IMG/VR virus record: IMGVR_UViG_3300022602_000103
Coordinates: 1 to 59,828 of that record
Length of the DNA stretch: 59,828 bases
Strand: one strand, 5' to 3'
Origin: a virus
Shown piece after piece: positions 50,020 to 57,650 of this stretch; the first letter of the stretch is position 1; each line of letters opens with the position of its first letter. Under the pieces are notes generated by a model that did not search any database, was not told the DNA's origin, and was given only the letters and a program-made list of their open reading frames with translations. The position numbers were made by a program, and so were the translations under genes.

Positions 50020-51580
50020 CTTCTATTCCTAACTCTTCTCTATACAGGTCAACCAGCTTCTCGTGGCTATCAACTTTAGACTGAAGCATCGCATACATCT
50101 TTCGTTCAATTTCTGAACCTTGCAAGTGTACGACAGTCATCTTGTTAACCTGACCAACACGGTCAATACGGGCTACGCACTGCAGATATGTTTCCACACT
50201 CATTACTGGAGACCAAAATACTACTGTGTCTGCGGCAGTTAGAGTCACACCATGCGATGCAGCTTGTGGTTGAATAATTAACACTCGTGGAAATTCTGAA
50301 TTTTGAAACCGACTAATAATTTCCGATCGCTCTTTAGCGGCTACGCTTCCTCTAATAATTTCATTAGTGACTCCTTCTCCTTGTAAATGTTTAGCAACTA
50401 AATCAATAGTGTGACCGTAGGGAACAAAGATAATAACTTTATGTTCCGTCTCATCAAGCACTTCCATTAGGGCATTTAATCGTGGAGACACATCAAACTC
50501 CACAACTTCACGGGTATCTGTATAGACAGCCCCTCCCGAAATTTGTAACAATTTTGTTAACTTTGCCGCAGCGTTAACAGCGCTAATTTTTTCTCCTGCC
50601 GCTTCAATAAGCATCTGACTCTTGATGACTTGGTAATACTTATTAACTTGAACGCTAAGGGGTACTATGCGAGTCTGGTACATCACAGGCGGTAGGTCTA
50701 AGCATTGAGCCTTCTCAAAACGAATGGCTGGTTGTAGAGCGTTGTAAACATCTTGCCGTGCATTAGGCTTTGGTACATACTTAAAGCGGGTTACTTGGTG
50801 CATTACCTTATCTCGCCACGCAGTAAAATACTTAGGCACATTCCCAGGAGATACAAGCCTTGCAAGCCCAAACGCATCAAGCGGGGACTGCGAAGCGGGA
50901 GTGCCAGTAAGCATCCAAAGTTTTGTTGAGGGCTTCATTATTTTTGCTAGTGTTTTCCATCTTTTGGTCGTAACTGTTTTATAAGCGTTAGCTTCATCAA
51001 TTACTATTAGGTCAAACCCTAGTTTACTTATTTCTTCTTTAACAATGTTCACACCATCATAGTTAATGATGACAAACTCATAGACTCCATTAAGAACTTT
51101 CTTGCGTTTATCTGCATCGCCATAAGCTACAGCTACGCTTCTGTGCATGGCAGTTTTAAAGATATCTGCTTGCCATGCTGAATACATAATAGATAGTGGG
51201 CAGATGATTAAAACGCGCTTAATCAAGCCTTGCGTCATTAGATAGTCGGCAGCCCATATAACCGATGAAGTCTTGCCTGTACCCGCTTCATTAAAGCAGA
51301 ATGCGCGTTGTTGTAGTGAAAGGAATGAGGCAGTAGTTTCTTGGTGTTTGAATGGCGTGTACATTCCAGGCCAAGTGTAATCTCTTTGCATCGGTGAAGG
51401 AACTTTATCCCCATACACTTTGACCATGTGTTGCATCTCTTCGATGCCCCAATACACTAAAACTTCTGCGTGGTTGCCGTTGTCTTCTACGACTTCGCTT
51501 TTTTCTAGGTAGTCCGTAATCAGGTTGACTTCGTCTGATTTGATCCTAAATTTAACGGCTTGGTTATCAACTATTTCCAC
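50003..51580 (-). CDS. SNF2-type superfamily II helicase
   Basis: 525 residues with the helicase motif order of SNF2/SWI2 proteins: Walker A in FNEAGTGKTSS (about 97-107), DEAN-type motif II in LIVIDEANAY (about 190-199), GTPASQSPLD motif III (about 222-231), and motif VI in ARIDRVGQ (about 470-477). It would use ATP to move along double-stranded DNA or remodel protein-DNA complexes, in phage replication or recombination. Start at 51580 is GTG with a GAGGA site. It is full length for single-domain phage SNF2 proteins and lacks extra DNA-binding domains. Confidence 0.9.
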   Translation of the reverse strand: MEIVDNQAVKFRIKSDEVNLITDYLEKSEVVEDNGNHAEVLVYWGIEEMQHMVKVYGDKVPSPMQRDYTWPGMYTPFKHQETTASFLSLQQRAFCFNEAGTGKTSSVIWAADYLMTQGLIKRVLIICPLSIMYSAWQADIFKTAMHRSVAVAYGDADKRKKVLNGVYEFVIINYDGVNIVKEEISKLGFDLIVIDEANAYKTVTTKRWKTLAKIMKPSTKLWMLTGTPASQSPLDAFGLARLVSPGNVPKYFTAWRDKVMHQVTRFKYVPKPNARQDVYNALQPAIRFEKAQCLDLPPVMYQTRIVPLSVQVNKYYQVIKSQMLIEAAGEKISAVNAAAKLTKLLQISGGAVYTDTREVVEFDVSPRLNALMEVLDETEHKVIIFVPYGHTIDLVAKHLQGEGVTNEIIRGSVAAKERSEIISRFQNSEFPRVLIIQPQAASHGVTLTAADTVVFWSPVMSVETYLQCVARIDRVGQVNKMTVVHLQGSEIERKMYAMLQSKVDSHEKLVDLYREELGIEDDNND

Positions 51581-51776
51581 AACTATCCTCTAACTAAAAT
51601 TTAACTGTGACCCCTTACGGGGGTTAGTCGGTCAAGCCTGTCGTGCAAAGGAGAAGTGCAAATGAACTTCATAACACCGCCTGACTGACATGGTTATAAG
51701 GGGAAGTCAATACCCTACCGCCCACTCATGCCTTACAGCGGTAACTTTACAATCCTACTTCTTTAACTTTACAATC
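51581..51776 (-). other. Intergenic region with tandem repeat
   Basis: 196 bases. It holds a CCCC-TTAC-GGGG hairpin (about 51611-51622), an 8-codon forward reading frame with an AAAGGAGAAG ribosome site (51647-51688), and the tandem 22-bp repeat at its left-strand upstream end. No leftward gene fits. A short transcript or control element is possible. Confidence 0.5.
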
Positions 51777-51798
51777 CTACTTCTTTAACTTTACAATC
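51742..51798 (-). repeat. 22-bp tandem repeat, two full and one partial unit
   Basis: Units at 51742-51763 and 51764-51785, plus a partial copy from 51786. Each unit contains TAACTTTACAATC. On the leftward strand the unit matches the last codons and stop of the gene at 51777-52124, so the end of that gene was duplicated. Confidence 0.85.
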
Positions 51799-52124
51799 TT
51801 GCTCAATTTTTTCTCTCCGCCCTTTTCTTTCTTGGACTTCTCAGAAACTAAATTGCCTTTTGAATCTCTTTTAAACGAGCGGTTACCGTGCGCGCTCTCA
51901 ATAAACACACCAGCTTTATTTGAACCACCTTTGTCCAAAGCTTTAACGTGAGCCACATCTTTGCCTTCACGAATATCTGCTTTTTTATTTTTATCTTTGT
52001 CAGGATACATCTTATCAATCGCACGACGGGCGCGCTGTCTTTCCATTCGACGTTCATGTTCACCACGGGCTTTCTCTTGTTGGTATTCTTTAGCATAGGG
52101 TCTAGGTTTATTAACGTAAGGCAT
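51777..52124 (-). CDS. HNH-like protein
   Basis: 115 residues. The C-terminal half has a motif GKDVAHVKALDKGGSNKAGV (about 53-72) followed by an Asn/Arg segment SAHGNRSFKRD (about 76-86), resembling the His/Asn arrangement of small HNH-type proteins of phages. A nuclease function would fit the replication module, but an intact H-N-H triad is not obvious. The N-terminus is very basic and Arg/Glu-rich. The 3' end overlaps a tandem repeat that duplicates its last codons. Confidence 0.55.
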   Translation of the reverse strand: MPYVNKPRPYAKEYQQEKARGEHERRMERQRARRAIDKMYPDKDKNKKADIREGKDVAHVKALDKGGSNKAGVFIESAHGNRSFKRDSKGNLVSEKSKKEKGGEKKLSKIVKLKK

Positions 52125-52777
52125 TATCTCTCCTTGTGAAACTCACAGGTTCTAACAGGACACCAGCCACATAGCGGTGTAGGATTTGGATTCCATACAT
52201 CATTTTCGTAGGATATGTTTAATCTTTCAAGGTCTGTACTAAATTGATTCCACAACTTAGGAATCTGATCCCGTGTGTATTCTTCGTCTATGAAACTCTC
52301 GTGCATCACAAACAGTAGACCAGCTTTGATACGCTTGACTTCGGGAAAATGCTCAAAGGTCATCAGCGCCATCAGCTTTAACTGTTTAGGGTCAGGGTAA
52401 CGATTAGACCCAGTCTTGTAGTCCACAATGAATGCTTGCTCACCATCCACAATCAGCAAATCCACGATGCCACGTACCCAGTAGCCCTTACCAAAAGCAC
52501 ATGCTTTTTTATTGGCATCTAGTCCCATTCTATGTTCGGGATATTTAATCCCAGGGATTTCCCTAAGTGAATCTAATACAGGCTGAAACCGCTTGTAGTT
52601 TTCAGCTAGGGGTTTACCCTCACCCACATAGTCTTCACAGGCTTTATGGACTTCCGTGCCATAGCGCATCTGTTCTGTTGGGTATTTAACAAAGTGCTTT
52701 AATACTTTAACTTCCTGATACTGCTTAGGACAGTTAACGTAGTCTTTGAGAGAGGAGAATGACCAAGTAAAGTTCAT
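52124..52777 (-). CDS. PD-(D/E)XK nuclease, Cas4/RecB-like, with probable Fe-S cluster
   Basis: 217 residues. The nuclease core is visible: Asp in VRGIVDLLIV (about 110-119) and VDYKTG (about 127-132) form the D...D-x-K site. One Cys near the N-terminus (CPKQY, about residue 17) and three near the C-terminus (CGWCPVRTC, about 204-212) match the four-Cys Fe-S cluster of Cas4 and AddB/RecB-type nucleases. It would trim DNA ends in replication or recombination. Stop overlaps the next start by one base. Confidence 0.85.
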   Translation of the reverse strand: MNFTWSFSSLKDYVNCPKQYQEVKVLKHFVKYPTEQMRYGTEVHKACEDYVGEGKPLAENYKRFQPVLDSLREIPGIKYPEHRMGLDANKKACAFGKGYWVRGIVDLLIVDGEQAFIVDYKTGSNRYPDPKQLKLMALMTFEHFPEVKRIKAGLLFVMHESFIDEEYTRDQIPKLWNQFSTDLERLNISYENDVWNPNPTPLCGWCPVRTCEFHKER

Positions 52778-52786
52778 GTTTACATA

Positions 52787-52978
52787 TTACAACAAATCGT
52801 CTTTGTTGTATCCCCTTTTGAACAACTCTTTGCGAATTTTTTTAAATGCACTAGCTTCTATATTGCGCACAGTCTGACGACTAACTCCCATAACTGATGC
52901 TATGTCTTCTTGAGTCATCATAGGTGATGGCTCATCATCAACTTCAATAAAACCTACAAAAGGGATAGGCTCTTTCAT
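52787..52978 (-). CDS. Sigma-region-4-like HTH protein
   Basis: 63 residues. The helix-turn-helix MTQEDIASVMGVSRQTVRNI (about 21-40) followed by EASAFKKIRKEL looks like region 4 of sigma70 factors, which contacts the -35 box, without any region 2. Such short proteins may redirect host RNA polymerase to phage promoters or recruit an accessory. In this phage several sigma70-type promoters exist, so it could act there (inference). Overlaps the next gene upstream by four bases. Confidence 0.65.
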   Translation of the reverse strand: MKEPIPFVGFIEVDDEPSPMMTQEDIASVMGVSRQTVRNIEASAFKKIRKELFKRGYNKDDLL

Positions 52979-53265
52979 TTCATAGCCTTCTTTTTCATGC
53001 CAATAGCTTTGCGTAAATCATGACTATGAAGTTTTTTACCAACTGACTTTGGAACTTCGCCAGCAGCTTCAGCTACTTTTGCGGCGCGTTTGCGATTAGC
53101 AATCTCACCATCGGACAAAACAAATTCATGTTTAGCGCCCTTTGCTTTCTTACCTTCTTTAGCAATTAACTCATCATGTGAATATGACTTGTTTGGAGCT
53201 TTAACTATTTTGCCCGATTTTTCTTTGATGGCGGGGGCTTTTACCGTCAATTTTTTAGATGCCAT
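52975..53265 (-). CDS. Small very basic protein
   Basis: 96 residues from the ATG at 53265, after an AGGAGTCTAGT ribosome site; an open frame continues to 53313 but is inside the previous gene. Composition is Lys/Ala-rich (GKKLHSHDLRKAIGMKKKAMK at the end), histone-like. It may bind DNA or RNA. Overlaps the sigma-like gene by four bases, so the two may be expressed together. Confidence 0.6.
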   Translation of the reverse strand: MASKKLTVKAPAIKEKSGKIVKAPNKSYSHDELIAKEGKKAKGAKHEFVLSDGEIANRKRAAKVAEAAGEVPKSVGKKLHSHDLRKAIGMKKKAMK

Positions 53266-53266
53266 A

Positions 53267-54034
53267 CTAGACTCCTTTAAGGATGTTTGGGTTAATTGCC
53301 CCAATGTTTTCAAGGTTCCGATCAGGGTAATCGTTTTTTAATAATACATACTGCATACTAGCAATCCTAGCACTTCTTTTACAATCAGATTGTACTTGTA
53401 TCCACGGACATTCTTTAGTGCTAGTCTTATCAAGCATCTGTATTTTTGCTTTGGTATATTCATCCCACATAGTTTGACTAGCAACATCTATCGGGCTGAG
53501 CTTGCCTTGCTTGAGCGGGTGCGTTTCACGTTCTTGGAAGCGACGGGCTTGCTCTTTTTTGCTGACGGAGTACCAGAACTTGATAATTTTAATTCCTCCT
53601 TCGACCCAGATTTTTTCAAGGACGGGCGTTTCTTTGAAGAACTGCTTGGTTTGGTTAACTGTGCAGAAACCCATGACAGGCTCGACTCCTGCTCGGTTGT
53701 ACCATGACCTATCCCAGAACGTGATTTCTCCTGCTTTAGGAAACTCTTTGATGTAGCGTTGCCAGTACCACTCTTTCGCTTCTTGCTCTGTGGGCTTGGA
53801 GAGGGCAACGACTCTTGCGGTTCTTGGGTTGAGGTGTTCCATGAATCGCTTAATTGACCCACCTTTACCTGCGGCATCGCGCCCTTCAAAAATAATGATA
53901 TGTTGTGTATTAGTTTCTTTAACATGGTTTTGCCATTTCAAAAGTTCTACTTGTAATAAATACTTTTTTGCCTCGTACTCCTTGAGACTAATCAAGTTCC
54001 GTGGTGATTCTTCTGACTGATCTATTGTACTCAC
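53267..54034 (-). CDS. Polyphosphate kinase 2 (PPK2)
   Basis: 255 residues from a GTG at 54034 that overlaps the DNA polymerase stop (GTGA), after a GGAGGAG site; an upstream GTG at 54043 has no usable site. PPK2 hallmarks are present: Walker A FEGRDAAGKGGSIKRF (about 49-64), Walker B DRSWYNRAGVEPVMGF (about 110-125), and a lid region with RFQERETHPLKQGKLSP (about 165-181). The family uses polyphosphate to phosphorylate nucleoside mono- or diphosphates. Single-domain length fits class I/III. The gene is coupled to DNA polymerase, suggesting dNTP supply for replication (inference). Confidence 0.95.
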   Translation of the reverse strand: MSTIDQSEESPRNLISLKEYEAKKYLLQVELLKWQNHVKETNTQHIIIFEGRDAAGKGGSIKRFMEHLNPRTARVVALSKPTEQEAKEWYWQRYIKEFPKAGEITFWDRSWYNRAGVEPVMGFCTVNQTKQFFKETPVLEKIWVEGGIKIIKFWYSVSKKEQARRFQERETHPLKQGKLSPIDVASQTMWDEYTKAKIQMLDKTSTKECPWIQVQSDCKRSARIASMQYVLLKNDYPDRNLENIGAINPNILKGV

Positions 54035-55917
54035 GCTTTCCACTCCTCCATCTCACCATAATTCTTACCAAAGTGAGCTTCACAAGCTACTGGTAAACCC
54101 TTAGCCCATTCTGGTGGTGTTGACATGACCTCGACGATCCATGCACAAGCCTCATCTACTTCATCCTCGGGAACTACGCACACCGCCGCATCATGCACAG
54201 TTAGCACGGGTCGATAGCGCTCCGTTAATTTAATCATCTGCTGACCTACAATAATCCTAGCTAACGCTTGAACTACGTTCTCCACAACTGAACCGCCCCA
54301 TAGAGACACGGGGCCTTTGCGTGACTTGTATTGGTATCCGCCTTTAGAGTCATCAGTGATCTGTAAGTCAGGGTAGCGGATGTATAGTCCGTTTGGCAGT
54401 TCAATCCCTTCTTTAGTAACCCGCACACACTTGTGTTTGCCATAGGCAAACGGCTTTTGTTTAGGTTGCCAATCAGCTAACCGCTTAAGAGCGTCGTCGC
54501 CTTCTCGCCATAGCTTAACAATCATATCGTTGGTGTCTCTGTATAGATTAACTATTTCCTTACACTTATCCTCTGTGAGGTCTGCGCCTGGCGGACTAGT
54601 CTTTAGTGTGTGCTGTAACTTTAACGCACCAGTCCCATAGCCCAATCCAAGGATGCAGGTTTTACCCACAAACCTTTCAACGGGGTCTTTTTTGGTAATG
54701 GTTCTTTCATAGATTTTCGACGCAAAGACGGAATAAACATCATTCCCTTTGGCGAAGTCTTTGACCAAATCTTCCTGACCCGAAAGCCATGCGAGTACTC
54801 TTGCTTCAATCTGAGACGAGTCGCAGTTGATAACCATATATCCCTCGGGGGCAACCACCGCATTCTTAAGAGCCTTTTTCTTCTTGTCTCGACTCGGTAG
54901 GTTTTGGAAATTAACCTTATCCGACCCTGCCCAACGACCCGTATGCGCCCCGTAATATTTAAGCGGGATAGGTAATCTACCTTTGTTGCGTGAACCGACA
55001 TCTATGAACCTTTCTATTCTTGACTCTTCAATGGTTGATTTAGTCCCCAGTCGCACGGCAGCGAGTTGTTGGATGATAGGGTCTTCGTGTTCTGTTAGCG
55101 CTATGAACCCTTCGTCATTTTTTGCCAGCGCAAAGGTCTGCTTGCCAGTTGTCTTGCTCTCCTTCATCGGTGGCTCGACTCCAAACTCCTTTAGCACGGC
55201 AGCGAATTGTTTATTACTAGCTAACTTCTTGCGTACTTGCTCTTCGTTCTCACATTGCAAGGTAGCTTTGAGTGTCCCTAATAACTGTAATTTCTCATGC
55301 TTAAGTTCCTCTAGTCGGTCATTGAGTAGCGCATCGTCAACCTCTAGGATTGGATTGATAAACATTTTTAAAGTCATATCTATCAAAAGCAATTCATCAG
55401 GTGGAAACGCACTCGACAATACTTGGAAGAGCTTAAAAGTTAACTCCACATCGTTGATGCAGTATGAACCGTAGGCTGTGAGTTCGGCTGAAGTGAAACC
55501 AGTTATTTGCTTACCTTCTGCCAACACAACCTCGTGACCCTTGACACCTAGCTTATAACGCTCGGCAAGATAGGATAAAGAACCCCCGACATCTACCCCA
55601 TTCGTAGCCCGACCCATGCACAATGTATCAAGATAAAAAGATGGCTTGATACCAAACTTCCACGCAAGAATAGAGCCGTCAAATAAAGTATTGTGGCAAA
55701 GCAAAGCAGAATCTTTCCACGGGAGTGTGGAAAGGTATTTTTGGATGTCGAGGTGTGAACCAGAAAACCATTCAGTCACACCTTCACCTACCTTGACACC
55801 AACACCGATTACTTCAAAGCGCTTGTCTCTGATGTATTCCTCAGTCGTCTGATGCTTAAAACCAAGCTTGATCTTGGAGTCGTAGTAGGTTTCAAAATCC
55901 AAAACTATTAAGTTCAT
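54031..55917 (-). CDS. Family A DNA polymerase with 3'-5' exonuclease
   Basis: 628 residues. Exonuclease: DFETYYD (about 7-13) and CHNTLFDGSI (about 73-82). Polymerase motif A: DSSQIEARVLAW (about 365-376); motif B: RFVGKTCILGLGYG (about 415-428); motif C: TVHDAAV (about 573-579). Motif C reads HDA instead of the common HDE. At the position matching E. coli Pol I Phe762 there is a Leu, a type reported to go with different phage replication styles. It is the main replicative polymerase. The stop overlaps PPK2 and the start overlaps the homing endonuclease. Confidence 0.95.
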   Translation of the reverse strand: MNLIVLDFETYYDSKIKLGFKHQTTEEYIRDKRFEVIGVGVKVGEGVTEWFSGSHLDIQKYLSTLPWKDSALLCHNTLFDGSILAWKFGIKPSFYLDTLCMGRATNGVDVGGSLSYLAERYKLGVKGHEVVLAEGKQITGFTSAELTAYGSYCINDVELTFKLFQVLSSAFPPDELLLIDMTLKMFINPILEVDDALLNDRLEELKHEKLQLLGTLKATLQCENEEQVRKKLASNKQFAAVLKEFGVEPPMKESKTTGKQTFALAKNDEGFIALTEHEDPIIQQLAAVRLGTKSTIEESRIERFIDVGSRNKGRLPIPLKYYGAHTGRWAGSDKVNFQNLPSRDKKKKALKNAVVAPEGYMVINCDSSQIEARVLAWLSGQEDLVKDFAKGNDVYSVFASKIYERTITKKDPVERFVGKTCILGLGYGTGALKLQHTLKTSPPGADLTEDKCKEIVNLYRDTNDMIVKLWREGDDALKRLADWQPKQKPFAYGKHKCVRVTKEGIELPNGLYIRYPDLQITDDSKGGYQYKSRKGPVSLWGGSVVENVVQALARIIVGQQMIKLTERYRPVLTVHDAAVCVVPEDEVDEACAWIVEVMSTPPEWAKGLPVACEAHFGKNYGEMEEWKA

Positions 55918-56396
55918 TTGTACGATTCCCCACGAACCACTAAACTAATTACTCTTTGGCTTACACCAAATTCTTTTGCTAACGGCACTTGATATTCTCC
56001 TTTGGTATAGCGTTTGCGTATTTGAATTACTTGTTTAGCTGATAGTTTCGCATTGACATGATTAGCCCCTTTAGGTTGCGCTTTACGCTTTTTGGTATAA
56101 GCGTCTTTCATATTGTCTGAAAAATTACCTATAAAGAAATGGCTAGGGTTACAGCATTTGCGGTTGTCACACTTATGCAAAACATACCCTTTTTCCGTTG
56201 TATGTTTTGGTGCACTAGGATCAGATATGAGTCCACTTAACCACGCAGAAATGCGGTGTGAGACATATATTTTCCCATCCCACGCTACATTACCATACCC
56301 GACACTATTGCAAGCTCCTTGCCATTCCCAGCAATCTGACTTTTTGCCAATACTTACCCTAGCCCAAAAAGACTCAGAGGTCTGTTTTCTACTCAC
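55914..56396 (-). CDS. HNH homing endonuclease
   Basis: 160 residues. The HNH fold is seen in WEWQGACNSVGYGNVAWDGK (about 23-42) and YVLHKCDNRKCCNPSHFFIG (about 71-90) with paired Cys for zinc. A C-terminal HTH (KLSAKQVIQIRKRYTKGEYQ, then PLAKEFGVSQRVISLV) would bind the target site. Free-standing homing endonucleases of this type spread by cutting related DNA next to polymerase genes; its stop overlaps the polymerase start, so it was inserted at the gene's boundary. Start is GTG at 56396 with an AGGAGTCTAGT ribosome site, which also precedes the gene at 53265. Confidence 0.9.
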   Translation of the reverse strand: MSRKQTSESFWARVSIGKKSDCWEWQGACNSVGYGNVAWDGKIYVSHRISAWLSGLISDPSAPKHTTEKGYVLHKCDNRKCCNPSHFFIGNFSDNMKDAYTKKRKAQPKGANHVNAKLSAKQVIQIRKRYTKGEYQVPLAKEFGVSQRVISLVVRGESYK

Positions 56397-56427
56397 ACTA
56401 GACTCCTAATACGTTTTACCAGTCTAG

Positions 56428-56436
56428 AGTATATCA
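56428..56436 (-). promoter_or_regulatory. Extended -10 promoter for the homing endonuclease
   Basis: Leftward strand: TGATATACT, i.e. TGn followed by TATACT. No clear -35 box. An inverted repeat CTAGACT/AGTCTAG (56398-56404/56421-56427) lies between this and the start codon. Confidence 0.55.
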
Positions 56437-56970
56437 TAGGTAATTAAATAACTTTCCGAATATGGTTTTGTGTTTCTTTTCTTTTTTTGCTAAATCTTTT
56501 TGTGCTTTCACTAGGTCATATTGCGCTTCGAGTTGCTCATTATAGAAACGTAGTTGTTGATCCACAGTAGAGATAGCGGTAGTACCCCATGTCCCGCCGT
56601 TAGAGATAGCATTAGTGTTAAGTGATACTGTTGACTGCCCCGCACTCGTAGTCATACCAAGTGGAACTGACCCTAAGTGGTATGGATTGGTGCTGGTGAT
56701 TCTGACTGGCTTTCCCATTTCACTCACTTCGTCCTCGCCAGTAAGTGCTTTCATGATGCGCTCGGTAAAGTTCTCACGTATCGCATCGTTAAAGGCTGTC
56801 CTGACCGCTTGCTTTTCTTCGTCGGTAAAGTACTCTGTATTAAGAACCTCACTTAAGAAAGGACTCCATATATTTTTCTTAGGATCATGATGATACATCG
56901 TAGGGTCTACTGAAAAGTCCTCGGGTCTATCTTTCATCCGTTGTAAAAGTATTTCAACTCCTGAGTTCAT
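56434..56970 (-). CDS. GVEILLxRM-family protein, copy 1 (longest)
   Basis: 178 residues. The N-terminus MNSGVEILLQRMKDRPEDFS is shared with the next two genes. The middle contains TDEEKQAVRTAFNDAIRENF, helical. A polar central part (GSVPLGMTTSAGQSTVSLNT) and a coiled coil end (LVKAQKDLAKKEKKHKTIFG) are unique to this copy and may be a tether or oligomerisation part. Function unknown. The start overlaps the stop of copy 2 by four bases. Similar family members are recalled from many aquatic phages. Confidence 0.65.
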   Translation of the reverse strand: MNSGVEILLQRMKDRPEDFSVDPTMYHHDPKKNIWSPFLSEVLNTEYFTDEEKQAVRTAFNDAIRENFTERIMKALTGEDEVSEMGKPVRITSTNPYHLGSVPLGMTTSAGQSTVSLNTNAISNGGTWGTTAISTVDQQLRFYNEQLEAQYDLVKAQKDLAKKEKKHKTIFGKLFNYL

Positions 56971-57209
56971 TTAAATTTCTCCATTAGTTCTTTGTCTTCT
57001 CTTTCTTCGCCAATTAACTTGCCCATCACCTTCTGTGTGAACTCTTCTTGACGACACTTAGCTATGCCTTCTTCTAACAACTTATACTCGGCTGGGTCTA
57101 GTGAACGCTCAAAGTCCATAATGAGATTGTTCCATCGGCTACCATGATTAAAAAACTCTTCGGGGTGAGTCTCCATCCTCGCTAATAATATTTCTACTCC
57201 GCCGTTCAT
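56967..57209 (-). CDS. GVEILLxRM-family protein, copy 2
   Basis: 80 residues. It keeps only the shared core: MNGGVEILLARMETHPEEFF, a Trp-containing segment (HGSRWNNLIMDFERSLDP) and a helical end with CRQEEFTQKVMGKLIG. No extra domain. Overlaps copies 1 and 3 by four bases each. A triplet of small paralogues points to gene duplication and perhaps to a hetero-oligomer. Function unknown. Confidence 0.65.
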   Translation of the reverse strand: MNGGVEILLARMETHPEEFFNHGSRWNNLIMDFERSLDPAEYKLLEEGIAKCRQEEFTQKVMGKLIGEEREDKELMEKFK

Positions 57210-57577
57210 ACCTTGTATCTCCCTTTACCAGCATAAGAAATTGCACTACCTTGAGCTTTTGCTACTGCACGACCAAATGGGCTATCGTCTTCTTCTGTCT
57301 CGCACTCTTCTTCCTCGGGTGGGACTAGGGTCTGCAACACCATCTGATTAAACTCGTTCTTGCGAATCTGTTTAATTTTGTCAAAGATCATACCCTTCTC
57401 GGTCTCGTTCATAGCGTCTCGGAAATAATCTTTATAGATGAACTTCCACTTATCACTATTGGCATGGAACTCTTCGGGATGCGTGTCCATCCTTGCCAGC
57501 ACGATGCCTACACCGCCACCGCAGATACCAGCTAGGTCTACGCTCTCTTCTTCCATCTTCTTAATGTCTTCACTCAT
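57206..57577 (-). CDS. GVEILLxRM-family protein, copy 3
   Basis: 123 residues with an N-terminal acidic extension (about 1-20) before the core GVGIVLARMDTHPEEFHANS, a Trp-containing segment (DKWKFIYKDYFRDAM), QIRKNEFNQMVLQTL and an acidic C-terminus (PPEEEECETEEDDS) ending in GKGRYKV. It is the first of the three coupled genes, with an AAGGAGAAG ribosome site, and is separated from the next upstream gene by a terminator. Function unknown. Confidence 0.65.
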   Translation of the reverse strand: MSEDIKKMEEESVDLAGICGGGVGIVLARMDTHPEEFHANSDKWKFIYKDYFRDAMNETEKGMIFDKIKQIRKNEFNQMVLQTLVPPEEEECETEEDDSPFGRAVAKAQGSAISYAGKGRYKV

Positions 57578-57611
57578 TTACTTCTCCTTAAATAACGTCT
57601 TGTATAGTTAC

Positions 57612-57646
57612 AAAAAAAGGGAGCAAGGCATAGCCTAAACTCCCTT
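57612..57646 (-). terminator. Rho-independent terminator after the DUF3310 gene
   Basis: AAGGGAG pairs with CTCCCTT, with an inner GGC/GCC pair in the loop, followed on the leftward strand by seven T. Confidence 0.85.
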
Positions 57647-57650
57647 GGGT

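Noticed and set aside
51662-51688. Forward 8-codon frame with strong ribosome site
   Set aside because: Too short to call a gene; kept only as a remark on the intergenic block.
53390-53707. Forward 105-codon frame opposite PPK2
   Set aside because: Antisense shadow of PPK2 with no ribosome site.
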